Source: Lumbricus terrestris (lineage: Eukaryota; Annelida; Clitellata; Crassiclitellata; Lumbricidae). From it: a stretch of DNA of 64,000 bases. Position 1 is the first letter of the stretch. Every line of letters begins with the position of its first letter. A program made the position numbers and the translations under genes. Location of the stretch: the NCBI GenBank assembly GCA_949752735.1, contig OX457036.1:1996120-2060119 (forward strand). Reading direction: 5' to 3'. This document shows, in pieces, positions 10,174 to 20,640 of this stretch. The notes beneath the pieces are model-generated. The model saw nothing but the letters and a program-made list of their open reading frames with translations. It was not told the DNA's origin and searched no databases.

Positions 10174-12600
10174 TGTAGCGACGTATAACTACGCTACGGG
10201 TCGCTAATATTATTTTATTTAATTTTTGATCGATTATGGGGTTTCAGGGATCTGATATATTTGTTTTATTTCTGTATTTTTGAGCTGCCTTGTGTGACCT
10301 ATATTTTAATGTTGATTTGCGCTTGACACGGGTCACAGCGACCGCTGACGTAGGCAGCAGTCGTTGCTGTTTCATTAATTGGTATATGTTCACACGCTCT
10401 CAGCGATCGTCGGTCGCTGTCTTCAAAGGCCGCGCCGCTTGCAGTCGATGAGGGTAATTAAACTTTCGCACGCTCTCTGAGGTGGTCTGATGATCAGAGT
10501 GAGCGAGGAATACAGCCAGCCAGACAAGCACAGGCAGGGACACGGATTGAGAAGGAAACACCGTTGGCGTGTGGGTCTGTGTACGTGTGTTTTCTCAAGG
10601 TTGAACTGGTGCATTTGTGGTCTACGTGACTGACGGCAGATGACGCTTTTCAGAAGGAGAGACAGAAGGAGAAAGACAGATCACTTCAGAATGACAGGAG
10701 AGGGCGCACGTGGCAGCTGATTTTTGCCGCCTTGCAACAGCTGCGTTGCTGCTGGGTTTGCGCGCGCGGCTCACTTGCTGGTCATGCGCAGAAAGGGGGA
10801 CGCTCTCCTTGTCAGGCAGTAATAAAAGAGCAGCGCGACGCTGAGAGGCTCAGTTGCGCACAGGATCTCAGGGCGGTCGGATGTATTGCGGCGGTTGGTA
10901 GTTTTAGGTCGATCAAGTTGGTGAAGCATGGCCAGGATAAGCGCCTGCTTGCACTAGTTGCGCATACAAGAATTCTGTTGGCGATTCATTCTCTCTCGAC
11001 ATGGAGTCGAATTATTAAGAGAGTTAGTTTGTTGCGAGAAATATATCAGCGTTGTTGCGAGTTTTGCCTTCGCTTTCGCATTGGATCTACTCCTGGATTA
11101 ATCGGTCAAGGCCTCTCTTCGCCCTGTCACATGGAGTGATTTATCGTGGGCTTCGAATCGTCAGCGCTCTGTTCTCGTTCTTCGGAATTGTGTTGCGAAG
11201 CGTTTGTTCGTATTATTTGCCTAAGGGCGTCTTTCTCAAACGGCTTGGATACATAGCCGAAACTGTTGTTCATTGCGTGAAATCAGCGACGGATTTAGCT
11301 GATCTTTTCGGGCGTTTCAAACTCGACGCCTTGCTTGTGCCTTCGTCGCCTCTCTTGGAATTCGACTTCGTCGATGTTCTTCGCACACGATCGGCTTTGT
11401 CCCTTGTCTTCGGACATAAGGTACGCTTTATTGGGGAATTAATACGATCGGTTATTTAGATATTTTGGGCTGAACTGAAATTGGCTGTGGGACTTGAGAG
11501 TCAATCGGGATTTAATTTAGGCATACTCCGGTTGATAGGTGTTTGCATTGAATTGTTGCATTTGATTTTCATTGAATGTCTTTACAAAGGATAGGAACTG
11601 ATAATTGAACTTACTGACTTTTATGTTTGATTGCTTTGAACATAATTGATGTCAATTGAAGATTCAAGTGATTGTGAATAATAAGAAATATTAATTAAAC
11701 TTCTGACTTTGATTATTGATGGCTTTGAATGTGACGGATGTGGATTGAATGCTTGATTTGTTAATAAGAATAACTACTTCGTTCACTGCTAGCGATATTG
11801 ACCGTGAGCTATAAAGATAGGAGTCATTTCTATAGCGCTATGGAGGAGTCTAGGCCAGTCACTCCCGCTCAGCCTTCTAGGCCCCCTTCTTCTATGGAGA
11901 TATTGCTCGAGGCAATACAAACTAATGCTAGGTCCACTCATGAAGCAATACAGACTAACGCTAAGTCTTCACAAGAGGCTATGCAAGCGCATGCTAAGTC
12001 AACTCATGATGCTATGACTTCTATACAGTCGTCTTTGCAACTGAATGCCAGAGAGACGCAAGAGGCGATTGCCACGGTGGAGTTTAATGTCCTGGCAGTG
12101 CAATCAAATGTTAGCGAAGCTATTTCCTCAGTGCAATCAAATGTAAGAGAGGAGATAAGAGAAGAGATCTCGGCTGTAAGAGATAATGTCAGGGAAGCGC
12201 TGACGGAAATGGTATCACGATTGGAAAGGCTAGAGGCGTCGCCGGTACCCAAGCCTGCTGTGGATTCGAACCCTGGTTACCTCACCGCTATTACCCCTGC
12301 GGACGCGCCATACCACTCGACCATCGGCCTGGGGGAAACTTTGGGTGCTAGGCCTAAAGATTTCACGCAACCTGGTATATTGCGGAGAAGTGATAGATTG
12401 GCTGGTAGGCCGCCAATTTCATATAGGGAGTACGGTAGTCGAAAAGACTGGCCGCCTTTCCTGGGTTGGGATTCGAACCCAGAAGTCACCTCCTCCTGTC
12501 CTCCCTCTATCTCTAGAGCTTGTCCACAGCAGCACGCGGTCCCATCAGGCGAGGATCCGGAAGTGGCGACTCCGGGGAGGCCGATAGGGGCGGGCGTTAC

Positions 12601-12601
<1 letters not shown>
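10174..12601 (+). repeat. 3' long terminal repeat (2,428 bp)
   Basis: This is the direct repeat of 3004-5431 with the two differences T at 12521 (C in the left copy) and G at 12579 (T in the left copy). These change Gag residue 242 from Arg to Cys and 261 from Met to Arg. It ends GTTACA at 12601 and is followed at once by GAT triplets of the target microsatellite. Confidence 0.95.

Positions 12602-12604
<3 letters not shown>
11798..12604 (+). CDS. Truncated Gag N-terminus encoded by the 3' LTR
   Basis: Because Gag starts inside the LTR, the right LTR repeats the first 268 codons, including the whole coiled-coil segment. The frame ends at a TGA formed exactly where the LTR's final CA meets the flanking GAT repeat. 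If transcription from the 3' LTR occurs, a Gag fragment lacking the capsid-like domain and zinc knuckles could be made. Whether it is expressed cannot be seen. It may simply be a passive by-product of LTR duplication. Confidence 0.6.
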
Positions 12605-12653
<49 letters not shown>

Positions 12654-12692
12654 CGCGGTGGTGGTGGTAATGATGATGACGACGACGATGAT
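12602..12692. repeat. GAT/GGT/GAC microsatellite
   Basis: A run of TGA/GAT triplets with short GGT and GAC sections is the right half of the microsatellite split by the LTR element. It creates a meaningless poly-methionine frame. Confidence 0.9.
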
Positions 12693-12904
12693 GATTATTA
12701 TTTTCGTTAATCGCTTTATCTGGATGTCACAGCCCATCCAAGTACAGTTTACACGCAGTGTAAAAATACAAATTTATAATACAAAGGTGGCAGCCAGCAA
12801 CGTCGCCTATCACATATCGACTCTGATATGTTAACTCATCAAAATAGCTGACAGACTAAAACACAGAAGTAATAATAAAGCAAAGCAACAATAAAGGAAT
12901 AAAC

Positions 12905-13273
12905 GAAATTTCACGGGTGGCGTACCGGTTACAAGCCACAGAGGACTTGGCACCAAGTGGAGGCAGCAGTTTGATAGGTTTGGGTGGGGTGGGTTTGGGG
13001 ACCGGCGTTGGGTGGGGTGGGTTGAAGAGCGGGTGTGTGGGGCGGGTTAGGGTGGGCCAAAACCGAAATTTACTGGGCAATGCAGAGTGCCACAGAGAGG
13101 TGGAGACAAGGTGAATAGGCGGGTTAGGGGTCAGTCGGTGAGTGGGATGGAGAAAATATGTTGGGTGGGAAGTAGGAGTGGTAGGATGGGTGAAGTGAGG
13201 ATGATGAAGTAGAGGATTGGCCGGGGCGGAATGAATCCTAAATTTCCGGGGCAACGCCGGGTACCCTAGCTAG
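12905..13273 (+). mobile_element. Helitron-like element, 3' end
   Basis: The right end has the inverted pair CCGG..CCGG around GCAACG, then about ten bases, then CTAG followed by T at 13270-13274. This is the Helitron 3' rule of a hairpin plus CTRR inserted before T. The body from about 12960 is strongly G-rich (GGTGGGGTGGGTTTGGGG). The element at 25875-26313 has the same hairpin and a matching C-rich body in reverse. The 5' end could not be fixed, so the start is approximate. A proline-rich minus-strand frame here is a by-product of the G-rich bias. Confidence 0.65.
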
Positions 13274-13674
13274 TAAAGTTATAAAATGGCAGCAGCCATA
13301 CGCAGGCGCCGTCCGTCAATTTGATGAGTGATGATGTTAAGTGTTAGATTAAAATGTGGGTTCACGGGACACCGCTGAAGTTGCTGCAAAAGGTACATTA
13401 GGTCTTATCGGAGAATAATCGTCGATTTCAGAATCCTGTAGAGATGTTCGTAGCAACATAATAATTATGGTGAGTTATATAATCTGAATGGCGTAATGTG
13501 GGGCTCCTAACTCCTCGGGTCACTGCTCGAACTCTGACAGGTCAGTCGCAAGTCTGTATAGACAGCAGCAGGGCAACGCTAATGACGTTTTTTAACAATT
13601 AGGGTCTATCGTTAAAATGAGATCACAACAATTTTCGATGTAGGCAGTTGGTGACTATCAGCATTCGGCATAAC

Positions 13675-13780
13675 TCCGCCACTGGTTGCACTCTGCCAGT
13701 GCCAGTCCCAAGCCCGGATAAAGGAGGAGGGCGTCGCTAATGGTCTTTGTTACCACACAGTGACGTTAAACTGCAAATAC
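13675..13780 (+). repeat. Dispersed repeat family B, well-preserved copy
   Basis: It contains CTCCGCCACTGG, GCCAGTCCCAAGC, the core AAAGGAGGAGGGCG, then TTTGTTACCACACAGTGACG and TTAAACTGCAA. Near-identical copies lie at 16082-16186, 17513-17618 (reversed) and 51883-51985. The conserved frame on one strand reads like CQCQSQAWIKEEG, so this may be the decayed 3' coding end of a retroelement, but that is a guess. Confidence 0.8.
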
Positions 13781-13834
13781 CACCAGCATTCGGCATACGA
13801 ATTGAATTGAGATTTATTATTTTTTTTATTACTC

Positions 13835-13885
13835 ATCAGTTTAACGTCGTCCTATGACATCAATGGCCGTTGACGACAATACAGA
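13835..13885 (+). repeat. Dispersed repeat family D
   Basis: The phrase TTTAACGTCGTCCTATGACA followed by GGCCGTTGACGACAAT recurs with few changes at 40283-40335 and weakly at 19362-19400. CGTCGTC and GACGAC can pair, giving a short hairpin. Confidence 0.6.
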
Positions 13886-13957
13886 AAATATATAATGCAA
13901 TGAAAACAAATTTCTAGTATCCTAGAAACACCATCAAAATGCGTCTAGCTGAAGCTT

Positions 13958-14161
13958 CACAATTTCAGCAATATTCAGTCTTTAACACCTTTAAAAAAAG
14001 AGTTCGTCTTACATTCTCTATGCTCATACATATTGTGACATATCAACTGTCTCACATACTAATGTGAGACAGTTGATATGTCACAATATGTATGAGCATA
14101 GAGAATGTAAGACGAACTCTTTTTTTAAAGGTGTTAAAGACTGAATATTGCTGAAATTGTG
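13958..14161. repeat. Perfect 100-bp-arm palindrome
   Basis: Bases 13958-14057 are the exact reverse complement of 14062-14161, separated only by ACTA. I found no mismatch, including a seven-base A run matched by a seven-base T run. The arms contain the ACACCTTTAAA core that recurs throughout the window. The right arm runs straight into the repeat copy at 14158-14808. Such a structure would extrude as a cruciform or fold as a 100-bp hairpin RNA. It may be real or an inverted-read assembly artefact. Confidence 0.92.
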
Positions 14162-14474
14162 ATTTCAGCGAAGTGATCGATGATATATTTTTTTTAGCAC
14201 CTTTCTAAAGGTGTCTAGGTAAGTAGTTTCTACTTAATACGTATACGATTGCACAGTGCAAGTACGACACAACTTCGTATGACTTCAGCTATTAGCCTAA
14301 CCTACCGCAGTGATATTTTTAATCTGAGATGCGGTTAAGAGTTTGATGCACCGTGTCATTTTTAGGGACCATCCATACCCATCTGTCCTTTACCTTTCTC
14401 TTCCCATCCCCCACAGACCCTACCTCTCCCTCTTCCTCGATGGCAATTTTTGCCGTTTTCTTAATCATTTAGCG

Positions 14475-14515
<41 letters not shown>

Positions 14516-14808
14516 CATATATATGTGTGTGAAATCTGCACTGCAGACTCATATTTTCAAGACTCAACAATTATAGTTAAAGCGCCAATTTTTACTCACG
14601 CGTCTTCAGAGAGTACCAACTGACTGTAAAGTCAAACGATGTAACGTATGTAGCACCACAAAGCATGATAACTATTGTAATCAGTTCATCGACCATAATC
14701 ACATTGTTCTTTTCCGCTATAGAGAGTTTGCTTTTTAGTAATTTTCACAGAGCGAATCACATGAAAAAGACAGATGAGTTGACAGACAGCCGGAAACATT
14801 TCACATCT
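14158..14808 (+). repeat. Interspersed repeat, copy 2 (uninterrupted)
   Basis: This is the relative of 541-1512. At 14461-14475 it reads TTAATCATTTAGCGC where copy 1 has the LINE insertion between two AATCA duplicates, so it preserves the empty site. A TA dinucleotide run (14476-14507) has expanded directly after that site. No coding signal is visible. Confidence 0.7.
14476..14507. repeat. (TA)n microsatellite
   Basis: An uninterrupted alternation of T and A lies inside repeat copy 2 just after the insertion site used in copy 1. Confidence 0.9.
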
Positions 14809-15485
14809 ATAAAGTTGATCAATAATGCAAAATTACCTGAAATTTTAGAAATCGTATGTGAAGAGCGTTGTATTGTGAAATGGCAACCAACGACGCCAGA
14901 TGCAGAGCAATTACATGTATAGTACCATTCAATAATTATTATAATAGACGACGCTATTCATCTTGAATATTCTGTCATTGAGACCCGGTGAGAAATTGCC
15001 GACCGCAACTTCTACGTATCGAATCATTTGGCGCTTTAGAGATTTCGAGTTTACGATTCTCTTAACTGCCCGGATTCAATATAAAATTCTCTTTCTTAAT
15101 TACCTAGCCTATTATAGAATGCTATTGGGTCAAGCTCCTCGTTGCCTCTGTGATCTTATTAGGCGGTATATCTCAACTACCAGACACTGGACGTCCTTTC
15201 CGCTCTTTAGACCGTTATGACCTTTTTGTACAACCGTCTCATATACAAGGTAAGTGTACTGCAGGTACGAAAAGGTGAGCAAAGGCAAAGTTGTCAAGGT
15301 AAGACGAAGCAAGGTAAGCAATGGTAACGTTAAAGTAATGTAGCGCAAGGTGATTATATAGAAAGGTCAAATGGTCGGCGACGGCGCTAGATAAATTAGC
15401 CACCCATTGAATATCTCTAAGCCACATTTCGTAGATATCGGAGATTATACTTTAAACGTAACGTATCCACTTTTTAAATTCTGGT
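14809..15485. other. Non-coding sequence with clustered GTAAG motifs
   Basis: No gene is recognised. Between 15247 and 15330 the sequence AAGGTAAG or GGTAAG occurs three times and GGTGAG once, which look like 5' splice donors but are not attached to any plausible exon. A divergent family B core (AAAGGAGGAGGGCGACG) follows at about 15510. Confidence 0.4.
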
Positions 15486-16081
15486 GGTGCCAGTCCAATG
15501 GTCTACAGAAAGGAGGAGGGCGACGTCAACGACGCAAGCTGTCATATGATGTGATAAAACTATTATTCACTTACTTATAATCTTATGTTATTATTATTAT
15601 CGCCTCAGTCAAAGGAACAGCGAGTTTTCGTCGACGAAATTATACACCTGCTTTAACTATAGTATTTGCCTTATAAGTAGGCCTATAAACCGCGGAATAT
15701 TTGGGTAGATGGGTATTCAACATACGCAGAATGGTTGGTTTACTTTACAGAGTCATAGATACTTTGAGCACCATAATAATACAATATTATTAAGCACAGC
15801 TGTTAAATATAAGAAATTGCAAAAAAGATTTAAGTTGTGTGACAATGTGCTAAAACCCCGCTCCCTCCTCGGTCTCATCGTAATCCGGATTGAATTGCTA
15901 ACGCCGTTTACTTGTTTATAAGATGTGGTTTCATTTGACATTAGTTCGTGACGTACAGTATAGGCTATAATTAACTCTAGAGAAGTGAACTCCCGTTGCC
16001 TTCCCCTTGGTGTTTTAAGTGAGACACCATCTCAAGGCGTGGACGTTGTGCATTAACCGTCCTCCACGATCTTCTCTGGTA

Positions 16082-16186
16082 CTCCGCCACTGGTTGCACT
16101 CTGCCAGTGCCAGTTCCAAGCCTGTATAAAGGAGTAGGGCGTCGTTAATGGTCTTTGTAACCACACAGTGACGTTAAACTGCAACT
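16082..16186 (+). repeat. Dispersed repeat family B, well-preserved copy
   Basis: Same order of blocks as at 13675: ACTCCGCCACTGG, GCCAGTTCCAAGCC, GGAGTAGGGCGTCG and ACCACACAGTGACG. Confidence 0.8.
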
Positions 16187-16379
16187 ACTACTTCTACTCT
16201 TCTCTGGTAACTCGCACATACCGGAGAGGGATCGGTCGGGCACCGCGAACTTAATTCTCAACAGGGACCACGTGAATATGGTGTCGTGGGTCTTTGGGCA
16301 TTCGAGGTTTTGTGAGACGTTTACATTTTCCCGCAGAGTATTAATTTTCTGTACTAACTACGCTGTAGGTCGCAGTCTC

Positions 16380-17300
16380 ACAGTGCCAGTCGCAAGCCTA
16401 GATAACGGAGGAGCGCCACACCAAACATCTTTGATAATTATGATAGTGTCGTTAAGCAGAAACGAGTATATTACTATGATTATTGTATTTTGTTTGATCG
16501 TTTTATATTGAGTTGAGAGATTAAAATCCTGATACCAATGGACTCGATTACTCAAACTTACATAAGTAGAATGTGCGACAAAAATGTGCGATGCGATGAA
16601 AACGAGGTATTCATAGCCTGCAAAATATACGATAAAAAGGTAGCTACGACTTGACTTGACTTATGGACCGGTCCACATCAGCAGAATATTTCAACCGCAT
16701 TCGACACCCTTAAATAGCTCTTCATCGAAATGATATGTAGAAATTTTATGCTCATTTTGTCTATTAGTTCCTGGGTGACAACCATTGATAGGCCACTAAA
16801 CCTCAACTAAGAAGATGTTCCATTATTGGTAACCAAAGCAATTGGAAACATTAACCGAAACAGAAGCATAACGAAACATACATAGGGCCAGGTCAACGTC
16901 AGAGGTCTTCAAATCGCCAATGATCGTGCCAGTCTCAAACATTGAAAGGGAAGGAGGGTGACACCACCCACAATTATTTGTTACGACACAGCAACTGACC
17001 TAACCTGAGCCAATAATATTATGATCTTTAAATACGGATCCTTTGTGAGTTACTTAGATCGCGAGTTCATGATACTAATCGCTCACTAGTTTAGTGTGTC
17101 ACAGTGTCAGGTAGCCGAGTACTGTAGAAGAGAATCAACCAAAGCCTATTACATTTGATTCCTAATGGCACGGTGTAGGCCCACTTTATAAAACTGCCGC
17201 GGTAATAGTCGGATCCAAATGAAGTTCTTGCTATCGTGTGACGCAAATCAAAAGTCTGTACTCAGAAGGAGGGTGTCACTAATTATCTTTAATGTGACAC
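16380..17300 (+). repeat. Three diverged family B copies
   Basis: Near 16382 (GCCAGTCGCAAGCCTAGATA), 16930 (CAGTCTCAAAC with GGAAGGAGGGTGACA) and 17243 (AAAGTCTGTACTC with AGAAGGAGGGTGTCAC) the family B core is still visible but degraded. Between them nothing else is recognised. Confidence 0.5.
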
Positions 17301-17512
17301 ACCATTTTGAAATGTGATCAATTTCACAGCAAGAATCGTTGCATTAGCGACGCAAATGTCAAGGAGACGATGACGTAATAGGATGGATAGCTTGAGAGTT
17401 CAGCGACATCTTAATTAAGGCCGGTTAGACCATGATTGATGTCGGCAGAAAATCAGTTTGAACAATATTATTATTCGCACCCTTCGTTATGATAACGTTC
17501 AAATCTAGTGTG

Positions 17513-17618
17513 TGGTTGCAGTTTAACGTCACTGTGTGGTAGCAAAGACCATTAGCGACGCCCTCCTCCTTTATCCAGACTTGGGACTGACACTGGCAGA
17601 ATGCAACCAGTGGCGGAG
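17513..17618 (-). repeat. Dispersed repeat family B, reversed copy
   Basis: It is the reverse complement of the 13675 copy, with all blocks in order from TTGCAGTTTAACGTCACTG to CCAGTGGCGGAG. Confidence 0.8.
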
Positions 17619-18300
17619 ATTTCAAATCTAGTAGTAAATAGTTTTAGTTTATAAAATGCCATGGTCATGTTAACTAAACAAGGGATGAATTCGGTTGGTA
17701 TATATAGCATTAGATATTTCGATAAAACGGTGTTCGGTTATGGCATAGATTTCCTGCTGACATTTCAGATATTATTGTAAGATGTAGCATAGTCCCAAAT
17801 GATATTATTTATATATTATTTGGTTCATTTTGTTTTCTTATGCAAAATATAGATAAAAGATTTCTTTGCAGTTTATCTATCTGCTTTGAAAAACCTAACA
17901 TCGAAATAGGTATAACAATTATGCTAACCACAGGTATTTATTCATTTAGGGACATAGCGCCCTTGGTACATGTAAAAAAAACGTTCTGCCTGTTACTATT
18001 GACATATTCAAAGAAAGTGCAATGTAATATAATTTAAATTCAATATTTATTTAAAATCTCAGGTATCAAGTAATACGAACGACAAAAGCACACATTCAAC
18101 TTCAAACCCATCTAAACTAAAACACACAGTTTGATCATTTCGCTAACTCGCTGCTTTACTCAAGAAATTGTCCTAATTAGCAAATGTTTACCAATCGCAC
18201 GGAGGATCTTATCACTTCTTCGCTGTCCTTCGTTGCCAGTTTTTCCTCTACAATGAGAAAGTAGAATTTGATTATGTGATGTGAGTTCTAAATAGTTTGA
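17619..18300. other. Non-coding AT-rich sequence
   Basis: Only short frames are present and none resembles a known protein. No repeat is recognised. Confidence 0.45.
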
Positions 18301-18545
18301 AACGAGCAGTATTAAACCGGTTAAGTTGATCATCGTTATTAGTCATAATTAGAATTTGGTGAGTTTCTATGACACCTTTAAATCGACTATTTATGATGCA
18401 ATATATTTCTTTGTTCTCTTCCATCGTTCTAAACGCTCTTAAGTGCTGTAATACGCCGAGCAAATTTCTGTCCAGGGTAACGACCTCTGTTGTCATAGAC
18501 CCTGGTCAAATCGGATCCATCCATCCATCGTTCAATAAGTCTTCA
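18301..18545 (+). repeat. Family A core plus family C hairpin repeat
   Basis: The left part (GATCATCGTTATTAGTCAT, then ATGACACCTTTAAATCGAC and TTTATGATGC) matches 21860-21940. The right part holds family C: CCAGGGT at 18472-18478 pairs with ACCCTGG at 18499-18505, then TCAAATCGGATCCATCCATC. The upstream GTGCTGTAATACGCCGAGCA also occurs reversed near 40240, so the family C unit is at least 80 bp long. Confidence 0.75.
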
Positions 18546-18984
18546 ATCCTATAATATTTTTCGTTTAATTTAGAAAAAGAAACAAATCAAAGTGACACGC
18601 TGCTTCACCCAGTTACACGTCAAAGCACATCACAAATCAGCAACGACAAAAATATTGTGAACATAACAATTTCTGTCATTAATTGGAGGCAAAATTACTT
18701 GTAATGCCAAGATTATAATGGCAACAATTCATAAAGTTTGAATTTTCAGAGTTTTCCTTTATATCCCATCTCTTTCTGTTTTTTTCAGGTATCAGGTGAC
18801 GTCATTCTAGCGTCAATAAATACCTACTTAAAGTTGTCTGACTTTCCTCCTCGTTTCGTACAAACTTTTTTCTGGAAGAAGAGGCTATAATAGCACTGTT
18901 ATGATTTGTAAAGCGATTGCCTCCAACTAACCTTGCGACTTAGGCTAAATTCACCTACTTTATATAAGTCGCTCAAATCCTATT

Positions 18985-19072
18985 TTTTAGTTCTGGCTGG
19001 GCTGGGAGCGTCTCTGAGTAGGTTTCTTGAAGAGGCGCTATACAAATTCTCGAAATGAATGAATTAATGATT
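18985..19072 (+). repeat. L2/CR1-type LINE or SINE 3' tail
   Basis: GGGAGCGTCTCTGAGTAG and the mirror GAAGAGGCGCTATACAAA are followed by GAATGAATTAATG. This is the same 3' end as the LINE at 22633-23495. The 5' part is missing or unrecognisable. Confidence 0.7.
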
Positions 19073-19703
19073 GGTAGGGTTTTGTTTAATAAGGACATGT
19101 TGTATATTCAACCGTATCTCATTAGGTAGGCATTGGGCCTACAGTGAAAATTCAAAATCATCGTAGCACTGTGTTAACTATTTGAACAACACTGTTTGTC
19201 ACTATAAGATGACCTGCGTCGCCATATTTATCAGACTTGAGACTCGCACTGTCTAATTATTGTACTTTACCTGGATCGTACTTTATCGATTTAAACTTAG
19301 TCGGAGGTGTCGAAACGTGCATCTAAATTTGCTTAATCTACAAACATTTTATTTCTTCAAAGTTTCATGACATCAAAAGCTGTTGACTACAATAATATAC
19401 ACCATAAACAGAGCAGAGCGAATGAATTAAAAGTGTCCAATATACACAATTTAACTTTATCAATATACTGCTCCAATGTCATTAGAGTTCATTACTTAAC
19501 AGCAAAATGTTAAGCATCTCATGGTATGTTATATATATTTTCTCGTTTACAAGTTAATAATAAATTATTTTATGTTCTCTTTGACTTTACATAAATTACA
19601 AAAAGACCACTTCCGTGCTTCTTCATAAGAAAAAGTCTTTCATTTAAGGTTACTTTCCCTAACCTTGATCTTAAACATTGAACCTCCTATTTATTTCTAT
19701 TAA

Positions 19704-20005
19704 CCCAATGACGCCGGATCGGGGCCATTTGGCCCCGAAAATGGGAGCTATAAAACAGACTAAAATTAAAAGTTGTTTCCTTATGTCATACCTAAAAATA
19801 ACTTGAGCGATGTTTGCGGAAGATTGATCGTTATTTTGACACCGAGTTTGTTGCGAAAAGTTTAGTTTAAATTTAAAAAAAAATAATTTGAAGTTCGAGA
19901 AAGATGACACGCGGAATTCCGTTTTCTGATGTTCTGAGGCGTGTCTTGGATGAAAGTAGCGACGAGGAGGTTTCGTCCTCGGATGAGGAGATTGTTGGGA
20001 ACTTT
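19704..20005 (+). mobile_element. piggyBac-like element, left end
   Basis: TTAA at 19700-19703 is followed by CCCAATGACGCCGGATC, which fits the piggyBac rule of a TTAA target and a terminus starting CCC. A GGGGCCATTTGGCCCC palindrome lies just inside. The right end was not found before 21 kb, so the element is truncated or its end has decayed. Confidence 0.5.
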
Positions 20006-20017
20006 TGTCCACAATGA
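19904..20017 (+). pseudogene. Short acidic N-terminal frame of a piggyBac-like transposase
   Basis: A 37-codon frame starts MTRGIPFSDVL and continues with an acid- and serine-rich run (DESSDEEVSSSDEEIVG) before a stop. Many piggyBac transposases begin with a short basic-hydrophobic patch followed by an acidic SDEE-rich stretch, and this frame sits about 200 bp inside a piggyBac-like terminus. The catalytic region is absent; the frame runs into the tandem repeat at 20006. It could also be chance, since it is so short. Confidence 0.35.
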
Positions 20018-20640
20018 AATCTGAATTGCATAGCCAGAAGTTTGCTGATTCAGAAAATATGTGCCTTATTTTGCTTATTTATGACCATTGTTGAACTGTT
20101 GTCTTCAAATGCAGTGCCGATCTGTTTATCGGTGACTGTTTTGCCTTTGGTATCGTAAGGCCACTATATAAATGAATAGTTTTCCCAGTGAAATATTGAT
20201 TTCATAGCCAGAAGTCTGCTGATTCAGAACATATATACATATATATATTATTATGCCTTCTTGTAAGGTTTTGTTGAATTGCTGTCCTTCAAATTCATTG
20301 CCGATATCTTTATTGGCGACTGTTTTACCATTTGGCATTATAAAGCCGCTATATAAATTAACTATTGTTCACAATATTAAATCTGGATTATATAGCCAGA
20401 AGACTTCTGGTTCAGAAAATATATGGTTTAGTATGCCAATATTGGGCTGTTGACCTTCAAATGCTGTGTGAAATGCTTATCGATGACTGTTTTGCCATTT
20501 GGTATGCTAAAGGCGCTATATAAATGAATAGTTCTTCACCGTGAAATATTCAATTTAATTCCCTTAAGTTTGCTGATTCAGAAAATATATACTTTATTAT
20601 GCTTAAGTGTGACCATTGTTGCAGTATTGTTATTCTACCA
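20006..20640 (+). repeat. Tandem repeat, about four units of 165-185 bp
   Basis: Units start near 20006, 20180, 20366 and 20530. Each runs from CACAATGAAATCTG or a variant, through CATAGCCAGAAG, GCTGATTCAGAAAATATAT, ATCGGTGACTGTTTTGCC and TTTGGTAT, to GCGCTATATAAATGAATA. The units differ by roughly 10-20 percent. The unit end resembles the L2/CR1-type tail elsewhere in the window. Confidence 0.85.

Larger units (their letters stand above)
3004..12601 (+). mobile_element. Young gag-only LTR retrotransposon
   Basis: Two direct repeats of 2,428 bp (3004-5431 and 10174-12601, offset 7,170) bound a 4,742-bp internal region. Each begins TGTAGCG and ends GTTACA, the TG..CA rule for LTRs. I find two differences, at 5351/12521 and 5409/12579. 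A candidate primer-binding site follows the left LTR and a purine-rich tract precedes the right one. The only substantial coding region is Gag, 4628-7798. The zinc knuckles and Gag domain suggest a Ty3/gypsy relationship, but without pol this is inference. The near identity of the LTRs means a very recent insertion, or recent gene conversion. Lack of pol means it would need enzymes supplied by another element. Confidence 0.93.

Noticed and set aside
12520..12834. Frame with a long poly-Met run
   Set aside because: It is produced by the GAT microsatellite next to the LTR.
12856..13254. Pro-rich 132-codon minus frame
   Set aside because: It reflects the G-rich body of the Helitron-like element; no known domain.
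15247..15330. Splice donors of a hidden gene (repeated GGTAAG)
   Set aside because: No adjacent open frame or acceptor supports an exon; more likely a local degenerate repeat.
20006..20640. CRISPR array or centromeric satellite
   Set aside because: Only four diverged units and no spacers; too short to call a satellite.
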